Position numbers and translations under genes: made by a program
Notes under the pieces: model-generated
Told to the model about the DNA's origin: nothing
Database searches by the model: none
The model's input: only the letters and a program-made list of their open reading frames with translations
Source of the DNA: Alcaligenes aquatilis
GTDB taxonomy: Bacteria > Pseudomonadota > Gammaproteobacteria > Burkholderiales > Burkholderiaceae_B
Direction of reading: 5' to 3'
Length of the DNA stretch: 64,000 bases
NCBI RefSeq assembly: GCF_003076515.1
Contig: NZ_CP022390.1
Coordinates: forward strand, 1,426,001 to 1,490,000
Part shown: in pieces, positions 15,787 through 23,791 of the stretch
Layout of the letters: every line of letters starts with the position of its first letter
How positions within the stretch are numbered: position 1 is the first letter of the stretch

Positions 15787-16494
15787 GACCACCTCCTTGA
15801 GTATGCTGCCTAAATGATTCTAACGCAGCACCCCGGCTTGGCCAGCCAGCAGTCCGAGCATACAAAGGGTTCACCTGGTGATCAAACGTAAAACAACACT
15901 TTGCCCTTCTGTATCACTGATATGTTTGCCTATCGCTCCCTTCCCAGCATGTAAAAAAAAGACATGAATTGAAATTAAAAAACAGCTCATATTTTCGTCA
16001 ATACCCCAAATGCGTTTAACCACACTAAACAAGTTAGACGAATTCAAGAACATTCCAGTAAGACTTTCCGCTTAATTAAGCGACTGAACAAGCAAACAAT
16101 ACAATAGCTTGCCGACCTGCAAGCTACGCTTTGGGAGCTTATCTACACAACTTGCATTCTTCCCTCATGAACTTGAATTGGATTCAAGCAAGAAGCTCGG
16201 AACACAATACTTCCTGCCAAGCAAATCCTTAAAAACCATCAAATATATGATAATGAGATATAAAAAATAATCATATTTACAATGTCATAAAAGATATACA
16301 AACAGGCAAAATTACTCTTTCATTAAGCCGGACAAAAATGGCAGAAATTAGGGTTAGTCTTGATACAGTCTGGAAATTATCTGCTTTACTCCCTTCAAGG
16401 GATCGCTTAACCTTGACAATTTATGACCGGACATAATCAAAAAATCAACTTATCCTGGATAAGCCAATAAATCAAAGAAAGAGAAAATCAGCTT

Positions 16495-16531
16495 AAAAAA
16501 AATGGGCCTGCTGCAAACATGCACAGGCCCA
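16495..16531 (-). terminator. Leftward intrinsic terminator in the AT-rich gap
   Basis: TGGGCCTG (16503-16510) and CAGGCCCA (16524-16531) pair, with an inner TGC/GCA extension. On the minus strand the stem runs into eight T residues (16495-16502). No protein gene precedes it on that strand, which suggests a small RNA. Confidence 0.7.
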
Positions 16532-16648
16532 CTCTTTAATTCCTAACACCACCCAATCGCCTGAAAAAAGGCATTGAGCCAGGGCTGAATGCCGCTTCGA
16601 CATTAGACCGTCAATGTACCAATGATTGAAACTCAAAATAAGTAAAAC

Positions 16649-16682
16649 AAAAAAAACCCCCGATTTCTTGCAAAATCAGGGG
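16649..16682 (-). terminator. Second leftward intrinsic terminator in the AT-rich gap
   Basis: CCCCCGATTT (16657-16666) pairs with AAATCAGGGG (16673-16682), with one mismatch. The minus strand continues into eight T residues. It lies about 120 bases upstream of the other leftward terminator, so it could end a separate short transcript starting near 16,730. Confidence 0.65.
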
Positions 16683-16908
16683 AAAGCTACCACAGGAAAA
16701 TGATTGGATACAAAACACCCAATACCGTGATTCTATATAAAAAATATAAAAAAATCTCTATACGTTGCTTCGGACTAACGCTGTAGATCATTAAATTAAT
16801 TTGTGCTAGGACGTAATAAAAACTAAAAATTTAAAAAGAACTTCAATACCCTGCAGTTACATAACCTTATTCAAGCTCTAGAAATCTTGAGCCAGACACC
16901 AGGACTGC

Positions 16909-18141
16909 GTGACAATAAGGCCTCTTACGGGTGGACGTGCCACCCCTCTTGTTTCTCAGGCTTTTATCTTGTCTTCATCACACGACTCTTTATCCCCACG
17001 CCAGGTTCTGCTGGCGATTCTGGCCTTGGCAGTGGGTGGTTTTTCCATCGGTACGGGCGAATTTGTCATCATGGGTTTGCTGCCTGATGTCGCCCAGGAT
17101 CTCGGTATCGATATTCCCACTGCGGGCCATTTAATCAGCGCTTATGCGCTGGGCGTGGTTATCGGCGCGCCAGTGTTAGCTGTGCTCGGGGCGCGCTGGC
17201 CTTGGCGACGCCTCTTGATTGCCTTGATGGGCGCCTACGCCATAGGCAATTTTCTGACCGTCATCGCCCCCAGCTATGAAACCGTGTTAGTCACCCGCTT
17301 TTTGGCAGGCTTTCCACATGGCACTTACTTTGGTGTTGCGGCTCTGGTGGCCGCCCGTTTGGTGCCGCCCCATCGCCGCGCACAGGCGGTGGCCTATGTC
17401 ATGCTGGGATTGACCGTCGCCACCTTATTAGGTGTACCCATTGCGACCGCTTTGGGCCAATGGCTGAGCTGGCAGGCGGCCTTTACTTTTGTCAGCATCA
17501 TTGCCCTGATCACCATGGCACTGGTGCTGCGGTTTGTGCCTTTTGTCCCTCCCAATACCTTGGCCAGTCCCTTGCGCGAGCTAGGCGCCCTGAAACGCAA
17601 GCAAGTCTGGTTGACTCTAGGTATAGGCGCAATTGGCTTTGGCGGCATGTTCTCGGTATTCAGCTATGTGAAATCCACGCTGATGGAGCTGGCCGGGCTG
17701 TCAGCAAGCGCCATTCCCGTTGTACTGGCTCTGTTTGGGGTCGGTATGATCTTGGGTAATCTGCTGGGCGCACGCTATGCTGACCGCTATCTGGATCGCA
17801 GTATCCGTCTGGTGCTGATCTGGGCAACCGGTGTGCTGCTCTTGTTCATGATTACGGCCCACCACCCTATTCTTGGCCCTTTGAATATCATGCTGATCGG
17901 CACCTTGGTGGCTTTGGGTCCAGCCTTACAAATTCGTTTAATGGACGTGGCCGGAGATGCCCAAACACTGGCTGCTGCCTTGAATCACTCCGCCTTCAAT
18001 ATGGCCAATGCCTTGGGAGCCTGGTTAGGCGGCCTGACGATTGCGGCTGGTTGGGGCTGGACCTCCACCGCCTGGGTCGGCGCCCTGCTGGCATTGGGCG
18101 GCTTGGGCCTGCACACCCTTTCACTGCGCATCAAAGAATAA
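16909..18141 (+). CDS. MFS transporter of the AraJ-like drug:proton antiporter group
   Basis: The frame gives 410 residues with twelve hydrophobic segments. The first is LAILALAVGGFSIGTGEFVI, which together with MGLLPDVAQDLG is typical of AraJ/NepI-like inner-membrane exporters. The motif-A-like loop between spans 2 and 3 reads LGARWPWRR. The substrate is unknown; relatives export sugars, nucleosides or drugs. The start is uncertain: the GTG at 16909 lacks a good ribosome site, and the ~25 residues before the first span may not all be translated. A strong terminator follows. Confidence 0.85.
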   Translation: MTIRPLTGGRATPLVSQAFILSSSHDSLSPRQVLLAILALAVGGFSIGTGEFVIMGLLPDVAQDLGIDIPTAGHLISAYALGVVIGAPVLAVLGARWPWRRLLIALMGAYAIGNFLTVIAPSYETVLVTRFLAGFPHGTYFGVAALVAARLVPPHRRAQAVAYVMLGLTVATLLGVPIATALGQWLSWQAAFTFVSIIALITMALVLRFVPFVPPNTLASPLRELGALKRKQVWLTLGIGAIGFGGMFSVFSYVKSTLMELAGLSASAIPVVLALFGVGMILGNLLGARYADRYLDRSIRLVLIWATGVLLLFMITAHHPILGPLNIMLIGTLVALGPALQIRLMDVAGDAQTLAAALNHSAFNMANALGAWLGGLTIAAGWGWTSTAWVGALLALGGLGLHTLSLRIKE

Positions 18142-18257
18142 GGACAGAAATTGCCCCCAAAGCAATGGGCGTCGCTATATAGCTACAACAACGTCAAGAC
18201 AGGCAAACTTGCTACTTCCCAATAGCCGTGGCAGAACAAGCAATCCGCCAGTCGTCC

Positions 18258-18308
18258 CCAAAAAAAGGCCTGTGATTGCAAGAATCTCGCAATCACAGGC
18301 TTTTTTTC
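18258..18308. terminator. Bidirectional intrinsic terminator between two convergent MFS genes
   Basis: GCCTGTGATTGC and GCAATCACAGGC form a perfect 12-base stem with a short loop. An A-run precedes it and a T-run follows, so it works for both the rightward MFS gene and the leftward nimT-like gene. Confidence 0.88.
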
Positions 18309-18353
18309 AACCCTCTCTCGACGAACCAGCTCTTTACGGCTTACAAATTCGGC

Positions 18354-19550
18354 TCAAGCCTTACCAGTCAATGCAGGGCGGGCCGCCAGCCAACCGGCAT
18401 AGCTCATTGCGAAACTGACCAAAATACACAAGCCCAGAGCCCAGCCCCAGCTATCGAACAGATCATGCAAGCCGCCCATGGCGGGCGGACCAAAGGCAGC
18501 CAGCAAATAGCCCATGCATTGCGCCATTCCTGACAGGGACGCCGCCTGCGAAGTGGAGGTCGACCGCACGCCGATCAAGGCCAGGGCAATCAAGAACACG
18601 CTACCGCTACCGATGCCAAACAGGACCGCCCACAGCAGAGACCAGGACGGCAAGACCAAAAAACCCACAAAGGTCAGGGTCTGCAACAAGGCGCCGGCCA
18701 AGGCAACGGCACGCTGATCATGCAAACGACTGAGCACAGGCATGAGCAGCAAGGCGGGAATGGCCGTCGCCAGCTGCATCAAACCGTGAATCTGGCCGGC
18801 ATGATCCGCTTCAAAACCATAATTGACCAACATCACAGGCAACCAGCTAGCAATCATGTAGTAAGCCACCGAGTTCAAACCCATATACAAGGTGATGTGC
18901 CAAGCCAGGGGCAAGCGCCACACTGACACGCTGCTGGCAGCCGCGGCTGGTGCACGTTGAGCCGCACGGCGATCCGCTCCCAGTTGGGTGGCCCACACCG
19001 CGACACTGGCCAGTGCCATGACACCCACCACAATCAGGGACGACCAGCGCCAGCTTTGGCCTGTCCACTCTGCCATTGGCACGGCCATCGCAGAGTTGAA
19101 AGCCGCCACCAGGCCCATAAACAGCACATACAAAGAGGTCATGAAGCCAATACGCAGGGGGAAATGGCGTTTGACCAGGGACGGCAAAAGCACATTACCC
19201 AGTGCAATCCCGATGGCCAGCAAGCCGATACCGGCGAACAGTTCCGTCGTGCCCCCCAGGACGCGTACCACCACGCCAATGGCGATCAGCACGGAAGCAA
19301 TAAACAGGGAACGGGACAGCCCCACCTTACGGGCGATGGAGGCAGCCAGCAATGAGACCACGGCAAAGATGAACAAAGGCATGGCGGTCAACAACCCAGC
19401 CTGTGTCGAGGACAAGGACAGGTCGGCCTGGATCAGCTCCAGCAAGGGGGCTATCCCCGTAATCGGAGCCCGCAGACTGCCGGCGATCAGCAAAACACCG
19501 ATCAGCACCAGCAAGGGATGGGAGAGCCAGGAAGGTCGAGCAAGGGACAT
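18354..19550 (-). CDS. MFS transporter of the CynX/NimT family
   Basis: The 398-residue protein has about twelve membrane spans. It starts LLVLIGVLLIAGSLRAPITG, the conserved first span of the CynX/NimT (YeaN) family; ITGIAPLLELIQADLSLS and LLTAMPLFIFAV are also characteristic. E. coli NimT exports 2-nitroimidazole and CynX is linked to cyanate. The neighbouring divergent AraC-type gene reproduces the nimT/nimR arrangement, which favours a NimT-like export role. Its substrate in this organism is inferred only. Confidence 0.88.
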   Translation of the reverse strand: MSLARPSWLSHPLLVLIGVLLIAGSLRAPITGIAPLLELIQADLSLSSTQAGLLTAMPLFIFAVVSLLAASIARKVGLSRSLFIASVLIAIGVVVRVLGGTTELFAGIGLLAIGIALGNVLLPSLVKRHFPLRIGFMTSLYVLFMGLVAAFNSAMAVPMAEWTGQSWRWSSLIVVGVMALASVAVWATQLGADRRAAQRAPAAAASSVSVWRLPLAWHITLYMGLNSVAYYMIASWLPVMLVNYGFEADHAGQIHGLMQLATAIPALLLMPVLSRLHDQRAVALAGALLQTLTFVGFLVLPSWSLLWAVLFGIGSGSVFLIALALIGVRSTSTSQAASLSGMAQCMGYLLAAFGPPAMGGLHDLFDSWGWALGLCILVSFAMSYAGWLAARPALTGKA

Positions 19551-19646
19551 AACAGGCAGTTAGTAGGTGAAAACCCTAGTCTATCTTGTTTCATACTCGG
19601 CGCGAACAGGATATTATGACAACTTATACCTCAAACCAGACAAACC

Positions 19647-20411
19647 ATGAGTTTTAGCACCAATCCTCAGGGCGGACCTGTCTTCAGCATCAAAATGGAG
19701 ATGGGCAGTACGACCGAAAATCCACTGCACACCCATCCCAATGGGCAGTTGATCATGACGCAATATGGCTCCGTCACTCTGCAAACTGACCAGGGCTACT
19801 GGATGGTGCCACCGCTGTGTGCCGTCTGGGTACCTGTCGGGATTCGTCATCGCGCCCGCGCCGACGATCAGGCGCTGATTCATTTCCTGTACATACAGCC
19901 CGGCCTGGATCAATTGCCGGATCACTGCTGCACCCTGGATTTGAGCCCCATGGTGCGCGAAATGATTATTCATTTAAGCGATCTGAATGCTGACTACGAA
20001 CCGGGTAGCCAAACGCACAGACTGGCCTTGGTCCTTTTGGAAACCCTGAATCAGATGCCTAGCCGCCAATTGCATGTGCCTGTGCCCGAGGACAAGGTCT
20101 TGCAAACGATTGCACAGCATATGCAGCAACAGCCTGACGCACGTCCCACGATGGCCGACTGGGCCAAAGCGCTGGCCATGAGTGAGCGCACCCTGGCCCG
20201 ACATATGCTAAAACACACAGGGATGAGCTTTGGGCGCTGGCGTCAACAATTCATGATTATGCTGGCCCTGCAAAAACTGGGTTCGGGAATGTCCGTAAAG
20301 AGCACGGCCAGGGAATTGGGTTACACCTCTATCAGTGCCTTTATCAGTGTTTTCAAATCTATTTTGGGCGAAACCCCCAGCCGTTATATAAGCCAAACCT
20401 ATTCTTCTTGA
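19647..20411 (+). CDS. AraC-family regulator with N-terminal cupin, NimR-like
   Basis: The protein has 254 residues. The N-terminal cupin includes HTHPNGQLIMTQYGSVTLQT, and the C-terminal pair of helix-turn-helix motifs includes WAKALAMSERTLARHMLKHTG and ARELGYTSISAFISVFKSIL. E. coli NimR represses the divergent nimT gene, and here the same pair is split by a 96-base gap. That gap should hold operators for both genes. The BenE-type transporter gene begins 28 bases downstream and may share the transcript. Confidence 0.9.
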   Translation: MSFSTNPQGGPVFSIKMEMGSTTENPLHTHPNGQLIMTQYGSVTLQTDQGYWMVPPLCAVWVPVGIRHRARADDQALIHFLYIQPGLDQLPDHCCTLDLSPMVREMIIHLSDLNADYEPGSQTHRLALVLLETLNQMPSRQLHVPVPEDKVLQTIAQHMQQQPDARPTMADWAKALAMSERTLARHMLKHTGMSFGRWRQQFMIMLALQKLGSGMSVKSTARELGYTSISAFISVFKSILGETPSRYISQTYSS

Positions 20412-20439
20412 GCCTCTACGACCCTCACCACACGCATCC

Positions 20440-21642
20440 ATGTCCTCCACACACCTGTCCCGCCCCGGGTCTCTGCAGCGCTTATTAAGTTGGTTTCAGA
20501 TCTCTCATATGTCGGCGGGGCTGATTGCCGTGCTGGTAGGCTATACCAGCTCCGCTGCCATTGTTTTTCAGGCAGCGCAGGCGGCCGGAGCCAGCACTGC
20601 CGAGCTGGGTTCCTGGATGTGGTCTTTGGGTATTGGTTTGGGCCTGCTGTCGGCAGGTCTTTCACTACGCTACAAGATTCCGATTCTGACCGCCTGGTCC
20701 ACCCCCGGCGCCGCACTGCTGGCCACCGGCCTGCTTGGCCTGCCCATGTCTCAGGCAGTGGGTATTTTCCTGTTTTCGTCTCTGCTGACCACAATTTGCG
20801 GTCTTAGCGGCAGCTTTCAAAAGCTGATGCAGTACATGCCGCGCAGTATTGCCGGCGCCATGCTAGGCGGCATCTTGCTGCGCTTTGGCCTGGACCTGTT
20901 TGGTGCCATGCAGACTCAGTGGTTGCTGTGCCTGAGCATGTTCATCGTGTTCCTGGTGGTGCGCCAGTGGTCGCCCCGCTATGCCGTGCCTCTGGCACTG
21001 GTAGCCGGTGTCACGATTGCCGCCCTGCAAGGTTTGCTGAAAATGGATATTTTGAGCTGGACGCCTGCAACGCCGGTACTGGTCTGGCCCGAGTTTTCCT
21101 GGACTGCCCTGATCGGTGTCGGCATTCCGTTTTTCATCGTGACCATGAGCTCGCAGAACATTCCAGGCGTGGCCGTGTTGAAAGCCCATAATTACGATGC
21201 CCCTAACTCCACCGTCATCAGTTGGACCGGGATTGTCGGCCTGATCTTTGGCCCCTTCGGTGGCTATGCCTACAATCTGGCCGCCATTAGCGCCGCCCTG
21301 TGCATGACGCCGGAAGTGGATGCAGACCCGCGTCAGCGCTATCGTGCCAGTGTCTGGGCCGGTATTTTCTATTTTGCCGCCGGTATTTTTGGTGCCACTG
21401 TCGTCAGCCTGTTTGCAGCCTTCCCCACAGAATTGATTGCCGCCATCGCGGGTCTGGCCTTGCTGGGCACGATAGGCAACAGCATTCACATGGCATTGGA
21501 GGCTCCGGATACTCGTGACGCGGCGCTGGTCACCTTTTTGACTACCGCCTCGGGCATGAGCCTGCTCAATATCGGCAGCGCTTTCTGGGGCCTGGTTTTT
21601 GGTATGGCTATGTATCTGATTCAGAAACGAAAAGTGTCCTGA
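20440..21642 (+). CDS. BenE family transporter
   Basis: This 400-residue membrane protein belongs to the benzoate:H+ symporter (BenE, YdcO) family, related to the uracil/xanthine permease fold. Supporting stretches are SAGLIAVLVGYTSSAAIVFQ, TAWSTPGAALLA, MSSQNIPGVAVLKAHNYDAP and GPFGGYAYNLAAISAALCM. No benzoate breakdown genes are nearby, so the true substrate is uncertain. Closeness to the preceding regulator (28 bases) suggests shared transcription. Confidence 0.88.
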   Translation: MSSTHLSRPGSLQRLLSWFQISHMSAGLIAVLVGYTSSAAIVFQAAQAAGASTAELGSWMWSLGIGLGLLSAGLSLRYKIPILTAWSTPGAALLATGLLGLPMSQAVGIFLFSSLLTTICGLSGSFQKLMQYMPRSIAGAMLGGILLRFGLDLFGAMQTQWLLCLSMFIVFLVVRQWSPRYAVPLALVAGVTIAALQGLLKMDILSWTPATPVLVWPEFSWTALIGVGIPFFIVTMSSQNIPGVAVLKAHNYDAPNSTVISWTGIVGLIFGPFGGYAYNLAAISAALCMTPEVDADPRQRYRASVWAGIFYFAAGIFGATVVSLFAAFPTELIAAIAGLALLGTIGNSIHMALEAPDTRDAALVTFLTTASGMSLLNIGSAFWGLVFGMAMYLIQKRKVS

Positions 21643-21762
21643 ACTGGCGATTTCCCCGATCTTTGTTCAAGACGGCAAACAAGCTTCACATTTGCTTGCT
21701 TGGCCGTCCTGTTCATTTGGCACACTACAGGCGTGACCACTTTTCTCTAACGGAGGTGCTTC

Positions 21763-21951
21763 ATGCCCGCTTTATCTCAAGCTCAACAAAAAGCCGCCGG
21801 CGCTGCTTTGTCCGCCAAACGAGGAGAGACTCCCGTATCCAGCCTGAAAGGGGCGTCGATAGAAATGTATAAAACGCTCAGTGAAGGTGAGTTGGAAGAA
21901 CTGGCCAGCACCGATACCGCGCGCCATAAGCTGCCTGAACGCAAATCCTGA
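21763..21951 (+). CDS. DUF3008 family small protein
   Basis: The protein has 62 residues and reads MPALSQAQQKAAGAALSAKR followed by GASIEMYKTLSEGELEELAS, which fits the DUF3008 family of small, charged proteins with no known function. An ACGGAGG site precedes the start. The stop abuts that of the convergent pxpA gene. Confidence 0.85.
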   Translation: MPALSQAQQKAAGAALSAKRGETPVSSLKGASIEMYKTLSEGELEELASTDTARHKLPERKS

Positions 21952-22710
21952 TCAGACAGCCTGAACGCGCACACCACTTTGTTTGAAGGCCTGATGCAAA
22001 CGCTGCGCGAATTCGGCCGCACCGGCCTGATCCCCATGCAGACACAGGGTATCGGCCGACAAAGGCACCGTTTTACCTGACAAGCTGGTAACGGTGCCTT
22101 GCTCTATCATTTGCATGACTTGCTGCACGGACTGTTCGGCATCGGTAATCATGGCGCCAGCTTGCTGACGGGGTGTCAGACTGCCATCGTCCTGATAGCT
22201 GCGGTCGGCAAACACCTCTTGTGCCACCGTCAGGCCCGCATCACGCCCGGCCTGCACCTGCACACTGCCTGCCAGCGCATACAGAATCAGGCTGCGATCA
22301 ATATCGGCTACCGCCTGGGCAATGGCTTTTGCCAATGCCGCATCGCGGGCGGCCATATTGTAGAGCGCGCCATGCGCCTTGACGTGATGCAGGGCGGCAC
22401 CCTGTGTGCGGGCAACGGCAGCCAAGGCCCCCACCTGCACCACCACCATGTCATAGACCTGCTCGGGGGTAACCGCCATTACCCGCCGACCAAAACCTGC
22501 CAGATCTGGCAGACCGGGGTGGGCACCCAGCTTCACGCCATGGCTTAGCGCCAAGGCCACCGTCTGACGCATCGTGCCAGGATCGCCGGCATGAAAGCCG
22601 CAGGCGATATTGACCGACGTCACCCACGGAATCACCTGCTCATCATGGCCCATAACCCAGGGGCCAAAGCTCTCGCCCATGTCGCAGTTCAAATCAATAC
22701 TCAAGCTCAT
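21952..22710 (-). CDS. pxpA: 5-oxoprolinase subunit A (LamB/YcsF family)
   Basis: The protein has 252 residues from the ATG at 22710, with GAGGGAAC upstream. PxpA works with PxpB and PxpC to cleave 5-oxoproline to glutamate using ATP. The family signature is clear: IDLNCDMGESFGPW, SVNIACGFHAGDPGTMR, GAHPGLPDLAGFGRR and HVKAHGALYNMA. The start overlaps the stop of the LysR gene by four bases (ATGA), so the two are coupled. pxpB and pxpC are not beside it here, contrary to the common arrangement. Confidence 0.93.
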   Translation of the reverse strand: MSLSIDLNCDMGESFGPWVMGHDEQVIPWVTSVNIACGFHAGDPGTMRQTVALALSHGVKLGAHPGLPDLAGFGRRVMAVTPEQVYDMVVVQVGALAAVARTQGAALHHVKAHGALYNMAARDAALAKAIAQAVADIDRSLILYALAGSVQVQAGRDAGLTVAQEVFADRSYQDDGSLTPRQQAGAMITDAEQSVQQVMQMIEQGTVTSLSGKTVPLSADTLCLHGDQAGAAEFAQRLHQAFKQSGVRVQAV

Positions 22711-23648
22711 GGAGTTCCCTCTGATAATCCATCCAACCTGCCGGCGGCCTGGGCAATGCAACGCCTGAACCACAGCAGCTCTGCCGCATTATGCGTGCGC
22801 GGATGCCACAACTGGTAAAAACGCATCAGTGGAAAGTGAACCGGGCAAGGCAGAACCGTAATCGGCAGAATGCGGGCATAGTACTCGGCAAACTGGCGGT
22901 TAGTGGTAAATACCATATCCGTGCGGCTCAAAATGCCAGGCACCAGACCGAAATACGGCACTACCATCTGTACATGACGGCTGATGCCCTGCTCGGCCAA
23001 GCAGCCATCAATAAAGCCGCGCTTGTCCGTCACATGAGCTGAAGGGGCCAGATGCGGCATTTCCAGATAATGCTGCAAGGACAGGCCACGCTGCGCCAGC
23101 GGATGATGACGGCCCAGCATACAGACCACCTCGTCATCAAACAGGCGCGCCAGATGCAGCTTTTCCGGAGGCTCCAGCCAGTTGCCGATCACCACGTCCA
23201 GTTCGCCCTCCTCCAGGGCCTGCACGTAGTCCAGATCCGGGTTGATGGTATGGACCACCAAGCGGGCCTGCGGTGCCTGACGACGCACCCGCTCCGCAAT
23301 ATCCGGGATAAAAGCACCGTCCAGATAGTCCGGTGCCCCCAGGTTGAAAACCCGAGTAGACTGACTGGGATCCATGGGTTCCGCGCTAGCAGAAATTCGC
23401 TCGATCGCTTGCAAGGCTTCCGTAGCATGAGCCAGCAAAAAGGGACCGCGCTCGGTAGGCACCATTCCCTTTTTACCGCGCAACAAAATCGGATCGCCCG
23501 TGATTTCGCGCAAGCGCCGCAAGGCATTACTGACGGCTGGCTGGGACATGCCCAAGCGGATAGCCGTACGCGAGACGCTGTGCTCTTTGAGCAGCGACTG
23601 CAATACCCGCAGCAAATGCAGATCTAGTTGTTCTCGTAATTTTGGCAT
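22707..23648 (-). CDS. LysR-family transcriptional regulator
   Basis: The protein has 313 residues. The N-terminal winged helix-turn-helix contains LLKEHSVSRTAIRLGMSQPAVSNALRRLR trimmed around the recognition helix, and the C-terminal part is a periplasmic-binding-like effector domain (from about residue 90, VFNLGAPDYLDGAFIPDIAE). It is coupled to pxpA downstream and diverges from xdhA across 143 bases, so either or both may be targets. LysR regulators often control the divergent gene, which here would be the purine-catabolism operon. Confidence 0.92.
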   Translation of the reverse strand: MPKLREQLDLHLLRVLQSLLKEHSVSRTAIRLGMSQPAVSNALRRLREITGDPILLRGKKGMVPTERGPFLLAHATEALQAIERISASAEPMDPSQSTRVFNLGAPDYLDGAFIPDIAERVRRQAPQARLVVHTINPDLDYVQALEEGELDVVIGNWLEPPEKLHLARLFDDEVVCMLGRHHPLAQRGLSLQHYLEMPHLAPSAHVTDKRGFIDGCLAEQGISRHVQMVVPYFGLVPGILSRTDMVFTTNRQFAEYYARILPITVLPCPVHFPLMRFYQLWHPRTHNAAELLWFRRCIAQAAGRLDGLSEGTP

Positions 23649-23714
23649 GGTCTCAATAATACAAGCGCTGGCCCGCGCCGTTGATCCGTGTAGACACTCA
23701 TACGCCTATATAGT

Positions 23715-23754
23715 GAACATCATTCCAAGCAAATGTTCGCGTCCTAAGCAAATG
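23715..23754. promoter_or_regulatory. Candidate operator between lysR and xdhA
   Basis: GAACAT (23715-23720) and ATGTTC (23733-23738) form an inverted repeat with a 12-base spacer, a dyad similar to LysR boxes. AAGCAAATG also occurs twice (23728-23736 and 23746-23754), exactly 18 bases apart. Both lie in the divergent promoter region. Confidence 0.45.
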
Positions 23755-23791
23755 CTATCTTCGATCCGTAAAAAACCAGTCGAGTGAGATC

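Larger units (their letters stand above)
15787..16908. other. AT-rich gene-free stretch of about 1.1 kb
   Basis: This is the longest gap in the window and is clearly richer in A and T than its surroundings. I find no convincing protein gene; a 60-codon leftward frame at 15871-16053 has no support. Two strong leftward terminators lie inside it. The low GC suggests a remnant of acquired DNA or a regulatory region ahead of the MFS gene. Confidence 0.6.

Noticed and set aside
15871..16053. 60-codon leftward frame in the AT-rich gap
   Set aside because: No ribosome site, no recognisable sequence, and stop-poor frames of this size are expected by chance.
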